In this document: positions 8,365-15,583 of the stretch, piece by piece
How positions within the stretch are numbered: the stretch's first letter is position 1
Layout: each line of letters opens with the position of its first letter
DNA from: Candidatus Delongbacteria bacterium
GTDB taxonomy: Bacteria > UBA4055
Direction of reading: 5' to 3'
NCBI GenBank assembly: GCA_003252515.1
Contig: QKDR01000156.1
Span: 1-37,437, forward strand
Length of the DNA: 37,437 bases
Position numbers and translations under genes: made by a program
Notes under the pieces: model-generated
Told to the model about the DNA's origin: nothing
The model's input: the letters and a program-made list of their open reading frames with translations, nothing else
Database searches by the model: none

Positions 8365-8886
8365 ATGGCAAGAATAAAAACAAAAAAGAAAGAACAGCTC
8401 GAACAGGTTAAAGAATCGGGTTTTTATTTCTATATAATAATTTTTCTTCTGGCAATTCAGACAGTTTTTCTTTTCTACAAAAACTACGGGTTTATCAAAG
8501 AACAGTTCCAGTCAGACCCTAACGCAGGTTATGAAAATGAATTATCCGGTTCTGAAACAGGCACAGGCGACAATGATACAGGAATGGTCGACCCATCAGT
8601 CATCAGGGTCAGTGTCCTCAACGGATGTGGTGAGCCCGGACTGGCGTCAACATGGAAAGACAGGCTCAGAAATATGAAATATGATGTCAGAGAAACAGGC
8701 AACGCTTCCGGAAAATACAATAAAACGGTCATTCTTTCCAGGATCGAGGATATGAGCTATGCCCGTCATCTTGCACGGTCTCTCGGAGTAAAAAACGACA
8801 ATGTCCTGATGCAGATCAATAAAGACCTTGTCGATATTGATGTCACGGTTATCGTAGGTTCAGACTATAAGAACCTCGGAAACTGA
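8365..8886 (+). CDS. membrane-anchored LytR_C domain protein
   Basis: 173 aa. A short basic N-terminus (MARIKTKKKEQ) is followed by one transmembrane segment at about 21-40 (FYFYIIIFLLAIQTVFLFY) and an acidic Gly/Ser/Thr linker. The C-terminal domain at about 78-165 matches the LytR_C fold: IRVSVLNGCGEPGLASTWKDRL and then DVRETGNASGKYNKTVILSR. This domain occurs alone or at the end of LytR-CpsA-Psr wall-polymer ligases; the catalytic LCP domain is absent here. It probably sits in the inner membrane with the domain in the periplasm. Start 5 bases after the preceding stop; murL starts 2 bases after its own stop. An envelope role fits the operon, but no reaction is known. Confidence 0.8.
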   Translation: MARIKTKKKEQLEQVKESGFYFYIIIFLLAIQTVFLFYKNYGFIKEQFQSDPNAGYENELSGSETGTGDNDTGMVDPSVIRVSVLNGCGEPGLASTWKDRLRNMKYDVRETGNASGKYNKTVILSRIEDMSYARHLARSLGVKNDNVLMQINKDLVDIDVTVIVGSDYKNLGN

Positions 8887-8888
8887 CC

Positions 8889-10244
8889 ATGGATGCTCCC
8901 GATAAATTTCTAAAGCTCCGGCAGGAAAACCCCGAATTAATATACGACAGCTTTTCAGTTATATCTGAGGGCAGCGATCTTAAAGTAAAATATAAGTTCA
9001 TTCAGTCGGAGAAAATCGTTTTTGAGCCTTTCATTATTTTCAGGGACTGCACTCTGCAAAATATTAAGAATAATTACATAAATGCGGCTCTTTTTAATAT
9101 CGGCATGATAGAGATGGCTAGCTATTATAAGGCATGCTGTTCACCGAAAATAGTGATCAGAGCAGGGAACCTGACCAGTGAACAGAAAGAATTCTGGAAG
9201 AAAATAATTTACAGGGGATTGGGCGAATTCCTGTATACAAATAATATCAATACTTCAGAAGATTCTCTGTTTTATCTGGAAAACGGGAACGGAATAACAT
9301 TCAGGCCGTTCGAGAAAGCACTTCCTGATGAAGTGCTTATACCGGTAGGCGGAGGGAAAGACTCGGTTGTCACACTTGAACTGCTTAATGGAATGAAATG
9401 CGTTCCCTTAATAATGAACCCGAGAGGCGCATCTGTAGAGAGTGCCCGGACAGCAGGATACGATAATTATATCAGGATAGAAAGAAGTCTGGATCCTCTT
9501 TTACTGGAGCTCAATGCCAGGGGCTATCTGAACGGGCACACTCCTTTTTCCGCTCTTCTCGCGTTCGTATCCGCGGCAGCTTCGATCTTATACTATAAAA
9601 AGTATATAGCCTTGTCTAACGAGAACAGTGCTAACGAGGGAAACGCATTCTTCTCCGGAATAGAAATAAATCATCAGTACTCCAAGTCTTTTGAAGCCGA
9701 GAGGTCTCTTCATGAATATATTAAGAAATTCATATCCGAAGATACTTATTATTTCAGCTTTCTCAGACCACTGAACGAACTTAAGATAGCTGAACTGTTC
9801 TCAAGACACAAAAAACATTTCAGTACTTTCAGGAGCTGCAACGCGGGAAGCAAAGAAAACAAATGGTGCCTGAAGTGCTCTAAATGCCTTTTCACTTACA
9901 TAATTCTTTCACCTTTTCTGGAAGATATTGATCTGACAGGCATATTCGGGAAGAACATGTTCGAAGATAAAGAACTTGAACAGGTCTTTTTCGAGCTATG
10001 CGGTCTGAATGGAATAAAACCTTTCGAATGTGTAGGTACGATATCCGAGGTCAACGCCGCACTTAAAAAGAAAATTTCCCTTTACAAAAATACTTCTCTT
10101 CCTTATCTTCTTGAACAGTATAACAAAAGAACACGTACGGAGAACACAGGATCGGAAAACAGTTTCGAAAATATCCTGCAGGGATATTCAACTGACAATC
10201 TTCTTCCTGACGGATTCAGAAAAGTGCTTACAGAGAATTTATGA
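8889..10244 (+). CDS. murL: MurL-type UDP-MurNAc-L-Ala-L-Glu epimerase
   Basis: MurL, described in Xanthomonas oryzae, inverts the terminal L-Glu of UDP-MurNAc-L-Ala-L-Glu to D-Glu using ATP (AMP and PPi formed). 451 aa, as expected. A PP-loop-like GGGKDS is at residues 154-159. NHQYSKSFEAERSLHEYI in the middle is the segment I associate with MurL, and WCLKCSKCLF near residue 330 is cysteine rich. The identification is strengthened by the next gene, a MurD homologue overlapping by ATGA, the same pairing as murD2-murL. The alternative is another ATP-pyrophosphatase-type enzyme. If right, the cell can make D-Glu on the nucleotide precursor without a glutamate racemase. Confidence 0.85.
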   Translation: MDAPDKFLKLRQENPELIYDSFSVISEGSDLKVKYKFIQSEKIVFEPFIIFRDCTLQNIKNNYINAALFNIGMIEMASYYKACCSPKIVIRAGNLTSEQKEFWKKIIYRGLGEFLYTNNINTSEDSLFYLENGNGITFRPFEKALPDEVLIPVGGGKDSVVTLELLNGMKCVPLIMNPRGASVESARTAGYDNYIRIERSLDPLLLELNARGYLNGHTPFSALLAFVSAAASILYYKKYIALSNENSANEGNAFFSGIEINHQYSKSFEAERSLHEYIKKFISEDTYYFSFLRPLNELKIAELFSRHKKHFSTFRSCNAGSKENKWCLKCSKCLFTYIILSPFLEDIDLTGIFGKNMFEDKELEQVFFELCGLNGIKPFECVGTISEVNAALKKKISLYKNTSLPYLLEQYNKRTRTENTGSENSFENILQGYSTDNLLPDGFRKVLTENL

Positions 10245-11611
10245 GACCGGTTGAGAAATTCGATAAATACTTTAAAGACAAGAGCGTTCTTATCCTGGGA
10301 TTCGGATCTGAAGGGAGATCCTCGCTTGATTTCATCACGAACAATTTTTCAGGAACAAGAGTCGCGGTTTACGATAAAAACATTTTGAGGATGGGAAAGA
10401 ACGTCAGATTCATAACAGGCGAACTTGACCACATAAAAGACAAATTCGACATTATAATAAAAAGCCCTGGCGTGCCTCTGACGGACGATTTCGCTTTGAG
10501 ATACAGAAGCATAATTTCATCCCAGACCGACCTCTTTTTGCGGGAATTCAATATGCAGACCATCGGAATAACCGGCACAAAAGGTAAAAGCACAACTGTA
10601 TCGCTCCTTCATTCTATACTTACGTCTTCGGGTAAAAATTCGATCCTCGCGGGAAATATAGGAATCCCTGTTTTCGATATAGTCGACGATATTGACGACA
10701 GCAGCGTGATCGTGCTCGAGCTTTCATCGCATCAGCTGCAGTATATAAAGAAAGCTCCTCATATATCGGCGATCCTTAATGTTTATCCCGAACATCTTGA
10801 CTTCTACAAGAATTTTATCGAATACCGTTCCGCCAAGATGAATATCGTCAAAATGCAGGACGAGGACGACAGGATAATTTTCCCGATCAAAGAATTCTCA
10901 GGACTTGAAAGAAAATCCGTCAGCGTGCCCTTCGAGATAATCATAGACGGTGACGACGTGCTTGTGTACTACAGAGACAGCACTATCGTTCTTTCCCAAA
11001 AGTGCATCGAGTTGAAAGGGAACCATAACCTGTATAATATCGGTACCGCCCTTATAGCTGCTGACATGACCGGATGCGATCTGAAAGAAGCTGTTAGAGC
11101 CGTTTACGATTTCAGGGGATTGGAGCACAGACTGGAGTACTTCGGCACTTACTCGGGTATCGAATTCTACAACGATTCCATATCAACTATCCCTCAGGCA
11201 GCAGCAGCAGCGATAAAGGCGTTCGATAACAGAATAGGATCGATCATTCTTGGAGGTCATTTCAGAGGTGACGAGATCATATGGAACGCTCTTACAGAGG
11301 AGATCAGGAAAAGCCGTATCGACAATATATTCTTTCTGCCTGACACTGGAAAAATGATCTATGAAGATCTTATCCGTTCCGGATTCAATGAAACTGTTTC
11401 GGATGACCGCACAAGGATAGAACTGGAAGATCAGAGCATTAACTGTTTCTTCTGCTCAAATTTCGATGAACTCGTGCCTCTGATATTCAGGCACACCGCT
11501 AAGGGCAGCGTCTGCCTGCTCTCCCCAGCTTCCTCAAGCTATAATATGTTCAGGAACTTCGAGGAAAGAGGAAGGGTATTCAAAGAAAAAATAATGAACT
11601 ACGGAGGCTGA
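10241..11611 (+). CDS. murD2: Mur ligase of MurD family, probably MurD2 (L-glutamate-adding)
   Basis: ATP-dependent ligase adding glutamate to UDP-MurNAc-L-Ala. 456 aa, near MurD size. The N-terminal Rossmann part has LILGFGSEGRSS and IKSPGVP. The ATP loop GTKGKSTT lies at about 112-119, GNIG and ELSSHQLQ in the middle domain, HLDFY next, and the C-terminal domain contains NDSISTIPQAAAAAI and LGG. In the known MurD2-MurL pair this enzyme uses L-Glu rather than D-Glu. That specificity is inferred from pairing with murL (ATGA overlap), not from visible residues. A normal MurD elsewhere in the genome would also be compatible with this gene. Confidence 0.82.
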   Translation: MRPVEKFDKYFKDKSVLILGFGSEGRSSLDFITNNFSGTRVAVYDKNILRMGKNVRFITGELDHIKDKFDIIIKSPGVPLTDDFALRYRSIISSQTDLFLREFNMQTIGITGTKGKSTTVSLLHSILTSSGKNSILAGNIGIPVFDIVDDIDDSSVIVLELSSHQLQYIKKAPHISAILNVYPEHLDFYKNFIEYRSAKMNIVKMQDEDDRIIFPIKEFSGLERKSVSVPFEIIIDGDDVLVYYRDSTIVLSQKCIELKGNHNLYNIGTALIAADMTGCDLKEAVRAVYDFRGLEHRLEYFGTYSGIEFYNDSISTIPQAAAAAIKAFDNRIGSIILGGHFRGDEIIWNALTEEIRKSRIDNIFFLPDTGKMIYEDLIRSGFNETVSDDRTRIELEDQSINCFFCSNFDELVPLIFRHTAKGSVCLLSPASSSYNMFRNFEERGRVFKEKIMNYGG

Positions 11612-11612
11612 A

Positions 11613-12869
11613 GTGTTAAAATACGACCATATCAGACTGGACCTTGAGAAAAAATTCGGGGAAGAGATCAACAGGATAATACACGGCAATATCGTACTTA
11701 AGCTTCTGATAGACGCCAGAATAATCAATTCGGACGACAGCTACTCGAAGGTGATGGACAGCTATAATTTCAGAATAACGAAAGAGATGACCCCGAAACT
11801 CTTCGACCTCTGCGTGGAAGTGAAAGACACTCTGCAGTTTTCGGATCAGATCGACTTTTTCGTAGTGAACTCTCCCGAAATGAACGCTTTCGCTATCCCG
11901 AGCAACTATAAGGAGATCCCGCACAGAATAGCGCTGAACTCGACTATAATCGACAAAATGGATGATGATGAGCTCAGATTCGTTGTAGGACACGAGATCG
12001 GGCATCTTGTAACTAAAACATATAAAATAAGCCAGATGATGAGGTTTTTATTTCAGGACAAGGAACCCAATATGCTGCTCAAACAGAAATTCATGTTCTG
12101 GGAAAAACTGTGCGAACTCTCTGCCGACAGGTTCGGGCTTCTCGCTAACAAAAATATAGAGAAAGCTATCTCCAGCTTTTTCAAACTGATCTCGGGACTT
12201 CCGAAAAACACTATAGATTTCGATCTTAAAGCTTTTATCAAACAGAACAAAGATTATCTGAAGACCCATATAAACGAGCTCGCAGCGCAGAACATCAGCC
12301 ATCCCATACCTTCGCTCAGAGTAGTATCTCTGGATATATTCAGCCGTTCTGACGTTTACAAAAAAGCCGCCGGCCGTAAAAAGACCGCTCACGACGCCAA
12401 ACTCGGTAAAGAAATGGACAAAATTCTTAACAGGTTCTTCTTCATGGGCAATGAGACCGATGTGCACAGAATGAGGTTCATTGCTTCAGCCGGGCTTATC
12501 ATGGCGCAGATAGACAAGCAGATCACTCAGGGCGAGATAGACTCGATACTCGATACTCTGGCGCACTACCTGCTTTTTCCCAAAAATTTCCTTGACGAGA
12601 TGATAAAAGATCAGAAGATCAACGAGATATTCAACGATTCGATAAACAATCTGCTGAACCCGAAAACCAACAGGGGTTCGATCGAACAGGAATCCGAGAT
12701 GATGTTCAATTACCTGATATCGATAGCTGTTTCAGACAATGATATATCTCAGGCTGAAATTGATTTTCTAAACAGCATAGGTTCCGAGCTTTTCGGATTT
12801 ACGAAAGAAAAAATATCTTATCTGATCGCCGTGATCCTGGCTAATAATTTTGAGCCTTTCGGACTGTAG
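11613..12869 (+). CDS. M48-like zinc metallopeptidase with C-terminal TerB-like domains
   Basis: 418 aa with no signal peptide or clear membrane segment, so cytoplasmic or peripheral. The start is GTG, with GGAGG 5 bases before it. The peptidase core is at about 60-250: GHEIGH with H127, E128 and H131, then ELSADR (E169 as third zinc ligand), as in M48 peptidases. From about 280 two helical segments resemble TerB/tellurite-resistance repeats: ASAGLIMAQIDKQITQGEID and LISIAVSDNDISQAEIDFL, each with an acidic turn. It is last in the panB-murD2 operon, one base after the murD2 stop. Its 3' end overlaps the convergent L,D-transpeptidase gene by 29 bases. Domain calls are by motif; substrate unknown. 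Confidence 0.8.
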   Translation: MLKYDHIRLDLEKKFGEEINRIIHGNIVLKLLIDARIINSDDSYSKVMDSYNFRITKEMTPKLFDLCVEVKDTLQFSDQIDFFVVNSPEMNAFAIPSNYKEIPHRIALNSTIIDKMDDDELRFVVGHEIGHLVTKTYKISQMMRFLFQDKEPNMLLKQKFMFWEKLCELSADRFGLLANKNIEKAISSFFKLISGLPKNTIDFDLKAFIKQNKDYLKTHINELAAQNISHPIPSLRVVSLDIFSRSDVYKKAAGRKKTAHDAKLGKEMDKILNRFFFMGNETDVHRMRFIASAGLIMAQIDKQITQGEIDSILDTLAHYLLFPKNFLDEMIKDQKINEIFNDSINNLLNPKTNRGSIEQESEMMFNYLISIAVSDNDISQAEIDFLNSIGSELFGFTKEKISYLIAVILANNFEPFGL

Positions 12870-13320
12870 GCATCCGTTTTGAAATCCTTACCGGACATCC
12901 AGTTCTGACTTTATCGAACAGTCCGATGATGTCGGTATTTTTCATTCTGACGCATCCGATCGACGCTTTTCTGCCTATTGAACCCTCATCGTTCGTTCCG
13001 TGAATGTAAATATACCTGTCAAGGGTGTTCGAGTTCCTTTTCTGAAGCCCGTTCAGACGGAGTATTCTGGAAGTTATGATGTCTTTTCGGGCGTCTTTTA
13101 AATCAGCTATCTCCCCTGTCGGAAACCTGTCTCTGAATATCATGCCTGCAGAAACCCCGTCACCGATCTTTTCACAGACTTCGAACCTGCCGAGCGGGGT
13201 CTTCATGCTCCCCTCTTTGAAACCTTCACCGTATTTCGACGTAGATACAGGATATTCCAGCCTTAACTTCCCATCTGTGAAAATAAGCTTCTGATCCTCG
13301 ATTATAATTAAAATATCCAT
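12841..13320 (-). CDS. YkuD-fold L,D-transpeptidase family protein
   Basis: 159 aa. The catalytic motif is YIYIHGTNDEGSIG...ASIGCVRM, with H107 and nucleophile C123. The usual Ser-His-Gly-Cys is Ser-Ile-Gly-Cys here. KTPLGRFEV, FPTGEIADL and ILRLNGL belong to the short L,D-transpeptidase subgroup. No signal peptide: the protein starts directly with the first strand (MDILIIIEDQKLIFTDG). Known relatives cross-link or trim peptidoglycan in the periplasm, so either export is unconventional or it acts on cytoplasmic precursors. The ATG overlaps the preceding stop as TGATG, making it the last gene of the purF operon. It is convergent with the M48/TerB gene. Confidence 0.87.
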   Translation of the reverse strand: MDILIIIEDQKLIFTDGKLRLEYPVSTSKYGEGFKEGSMKTPLGRFEVCEKIGDGVSAGMIFRDRFPTGEIADLKDARKDIITSRILRLNGLQKRNSNTLDRYIYIHGTNDEGSIGRKASIGCVRMKNTDIIGLFDKVRTGCPVRISKRMPTVRKAQNY

Positions 13321-13655
13321 CAGTAACCAATGCTGATGTTTTCGCAGGCGTCCGCGATCAGTTCGAACTCTCCGCTTATCTGATCGAATACATCCACGGC
13401 TTCCTCGACCAGAACGCGCTTTCCGTTCAGTTCCCTGATCTCCGCTTCGAGTTTGTTCCTGTCCCCGCCGTCCTCTATCTCATCCGACAGTTCTTCGATC
13501 CTATCATCGATCTCTTCGAGCTCAGCGTCGCAGTCGTTATTCATTTCGTCGAAGATCGCGAACATATCTACCGCTTTTTTGGCCGATATCTCGAACTCCT
13601 CTCTCAGCTTCCTTACGTCGTTAAGAAGTTTTTTCAGCTTTTCGTAATCGTTCAT
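13320..13655 (-). CDS. small coiled-coil protein, unknown
   Basis: 111 aa, very acidic, and almost entirely heptad-like helix (LKKLLNDVRKLREEFEI; CDAELEEIDDRIEELSDEIED; KLEAEIRELNGKRVLVEEAV). No signal peptide, no membrane segment. It overlaps the upstream gene by ATGA and the downstream L,D-transpeptidase by TGATG, so it is translationally coupled on both sides and clearly a real gene. I recognise no family. A structural or adaptor role for its neighbours is possible but not shown. Confidence 0.75.
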   Translation of the reverse strand: MNDYEKLKKLLNDVRKLREEFEISAKKAVDMFAIFDEMNNDCDAELEEIDDRIEELSDEIEDGGDRNKLEAEIRELNGKRVLVEEAVDVFDQISGEFELIADACENISIGY

Positions 13656-14935
13656 TTCACGGTCTCCATATAATTTAAAACAATATTTTTAATCATTTCT
13701 ACTCTCAGTCTGTCAGGATCGTCATCCATAAAATCAGGATAATTGTCTTCCAGAAGATCAATGATCCTGGCGGCTTTGGTGAAATCAGCCATGTTCACGA
13801 CTGTTCTCAGCAGAATCAGGAATGCTTCGGGTGTTTTGTTCTCAATATTCTCGACCGATCTCGCTGCTTCTCTGAAGAAACCGTGATCGAAATAAATGAC
13901 CGCTTTTCTTAAAAGTTCATCGTCGCTTACGCTGTAAGGATCGCCCGAATAATTCGCCGGTCTGAAAACGGCCTCCTGTCTTAACCTGACTGAGAATAAC
14001 CATTCATTCCTGAATTTATCTGTAAGATAACCCTTGTGTATATTCTCTGCATATTCCAGCACCGCCTTCGCTCTGTCGTCCGATCCGGTCAGGAACAGGC
14101 ATTTCGCTTCATAGATAACTGACTCGTACTCGAATCCGAAATATTCGTCTCCGATCCCGTCGTTGATCTTTTTAAAAAAGAGATACGCTTCTTTTACTTT
14201 GCCCGTATGATATAAATCCCTGGCATAGAGATAAGCGAAATATTTCGAACCGGGATAAACGGAATAAAGATTTTGAGAATATTTTATTGATCTGCGGTGA
14301 TCCTGAAGCACACCGGCGTAATATTCTGTCAGGAACATATTAGCTTCAGCAGTAGTCATGCATTCACTGAAAGCAATAGCATCGAGTTTTTTCAGCCCTT
14401 TCTGAATTTTGCCTTCGTACCCGAGCACCGATCTTATCCAGAAGCTGTCCTGAAAATACATTCCAAGCGCAATATCTGTCAATGCCGTACCGAATTCAGA
14501 ATCGGGCTTTTTAAAATCTTTGCTCAGTCTGATGAACAGCTTTCTAGCCTTTTTTACCGACGAGAACATTGAGTATGAAGGTTCACCTGAATGAATGTAA
14601 GCGAGACTCCCGTACAGAAAAGCTGTAATGAGATCGTTCTCGTAAGTGGTCAAATTTTTAATTTTTTCGTCGTCTATATCGTCGATCAGAGTTTCGATCC
14701 GGTCTGAAAGAGCATCGGTATCCTGATCTTTGTTCAGCCTGAATCTGTACAGACCGTTATATATATCCGTTATTCTTTCCCATCCGGCGTTATCATTTAA
14801 GACAATCGTAGAGTCTGAATGATTTTGAGTGTATATTTCAGCGGTTCTGAGCTTAAAATATTCCGAAAAACCTTCTGAAAAAAGCAGAGAAGTAAAAATG
14901 AGCATTATTGCGGTAATTAATTTATTTCGCTTCAT
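13652..14935 (-). CDS. exported helical-repeat (TPR-like) protein
   Basis: 427 aa with a signal peptide (MKRNKLITAIMLIFTSLLFS). The mature part is a series of helix pairs with TPR-like spacing of small and aromatic residues (FAYLYARDLYHTGKVKEAYLFFKKI; ESVIYEAKCLFLTGSDDRAKAVLEYAENI; LRKAVIYFDHGFFREAARSVENI). No catalytic motif. Likely a periplasmic protein-interaction scaffold. It starts 14 bases inside the end of the upstream membrane-protein gene and shares ATGA with the following coiled-coil gene. The family is not further identified. Confidence 0.75.
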   Translation of the reverse strand: MKRNKLITAIMLIFTSLLFSEGFSEYFKLRTAEIYTQNHSDSTIVLNDNAGWERITDIYNGLYRFRLNKDQDTDALSDRIETLIDDIDDEKIKNLTTYENDLITAFLYGSLAYIHSGEPSYSMFSSVKKARKLFIRLSKDFKKPDSEFGTALTDIALGMYFQDSFWIRSVLGYEGKIQKGLKKLDAIAFSECMTTAEANMFLTEYYAGVLQDHRRSIKYSQNLYSVYPGSKYFAYLYARDLYHTGKVKEAYLFFKKINDGIGDEYFGFEYESVIYEAKCLFLTGSDDRAKAVLEYAENIHKGYLTDKFRNEWLFSVRLRQEAVFRPANYSGDPYSVSDDELLRKAVIYFDHGFFREAARSVENIENKTPEAFLILLRTVVNMADFTKAARIIDLLEDNYPDFMDDDPDRLRVEMIKNIVLNYMETVK

Positions 14936-15560
14936 TCTTTTCCGAGCCTTCGAGTTTTTCTTTTCTCCTCTTCGCGACGGACGGATACAATTTTTCCATG
15001 CAGGAAGGGCACAGACTATGACTGAAAACAGCGTCGGAATGTTCTTTTACATAATCTTCCATCTGCTCCCAGGCGCCTTTATCGTTCCTGATGCTTTTAC
15101 ATGATGCGCAGATCGGCAGCAATCCTCTTAACTGCTTAACTTCTGAAAGTGCTTTAGAAAGGTCGTTATTCAGTTTCTGTTCTTTATTGAGCCTGATCCT
15201 GAAATTGGAGAAAAGAACGCCGACAAGCAGGAAAGAAAGTAATCTGATAAAACTGTTCCAGTATCTGAAAAAATCGGAAGTGTAAATGTTCTCTCCGAGA
15301 CTGTCTGCCGTCCACCACACTACTGTTGCTATAAAAGCATAAATTATTGCTGTTTTACGATCGAGGAACCAGCCGGCGAAAAGAATCGGTATGTAATAAA
15401 ACACGAAAAATCCGAATTGAGGACCCGTAAAATAGTCCAGAAGTCCGATCAGCAGAAGTGCAATGACCGATGCCTTAATACTTTTAGACCGGCTCATAGT
15501 CATCTCGTGGTAGACTGCTTTGAGTTCCGAATAGTTTTTCGGCAGTTTTTCCATATTCAT
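14922..15560 (-). CDS. 4-5 TM sensor-like protein with CxxC...CxxC tail
   Basis: About 212 aa from the ATG at 15560 (an ATG at 15554 is also possible; the open frame reaches 15641 but that would overlap purF). Residues about 28-120 hold four to five membrane helices (VIALLLIGLLDYFTG; FGFFVFYYIPILFAGWFL; AIIYAFIATVVWW; LLSFLLVGVLF), the type of input domain seen before diguanylate cyclases and kinases. A short coiled coil follows. The tail LLPICASCKSIRND...HSLCPSCMEKLYP has Cys 151, 154, 184, 187 and His 181. This tail is common at the ends of kinases and response-regulator proteins, but no kinase or GGDEF domain is present. Role unknown, perhaps a zinc- or redox-sensing membrane protein. Confidence 0.72.
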   Translation of the reverse strand: MNMEKLPKNYSELKAVYHEMTMSRSKSIKASVIALLLIGLLDYFTGPQFGFFVFYYIPILFAGWFLDRKTAIIYAFIATVVWWTADSLGENIYTSDFFRYWNSFIRLLSFLLVGVLFSNFRIRLNKEQKLNNDLSKALSEVKQLRGLLPICASCKSIRNDKGAWEQMEDYVKEHSDAVFSHSLCPSCMEKLYPSVAKRRKEKLEGSEKNEAK

Positions 15561-15583
15561 TCTGCACCGGCCTTGTTTATGTT

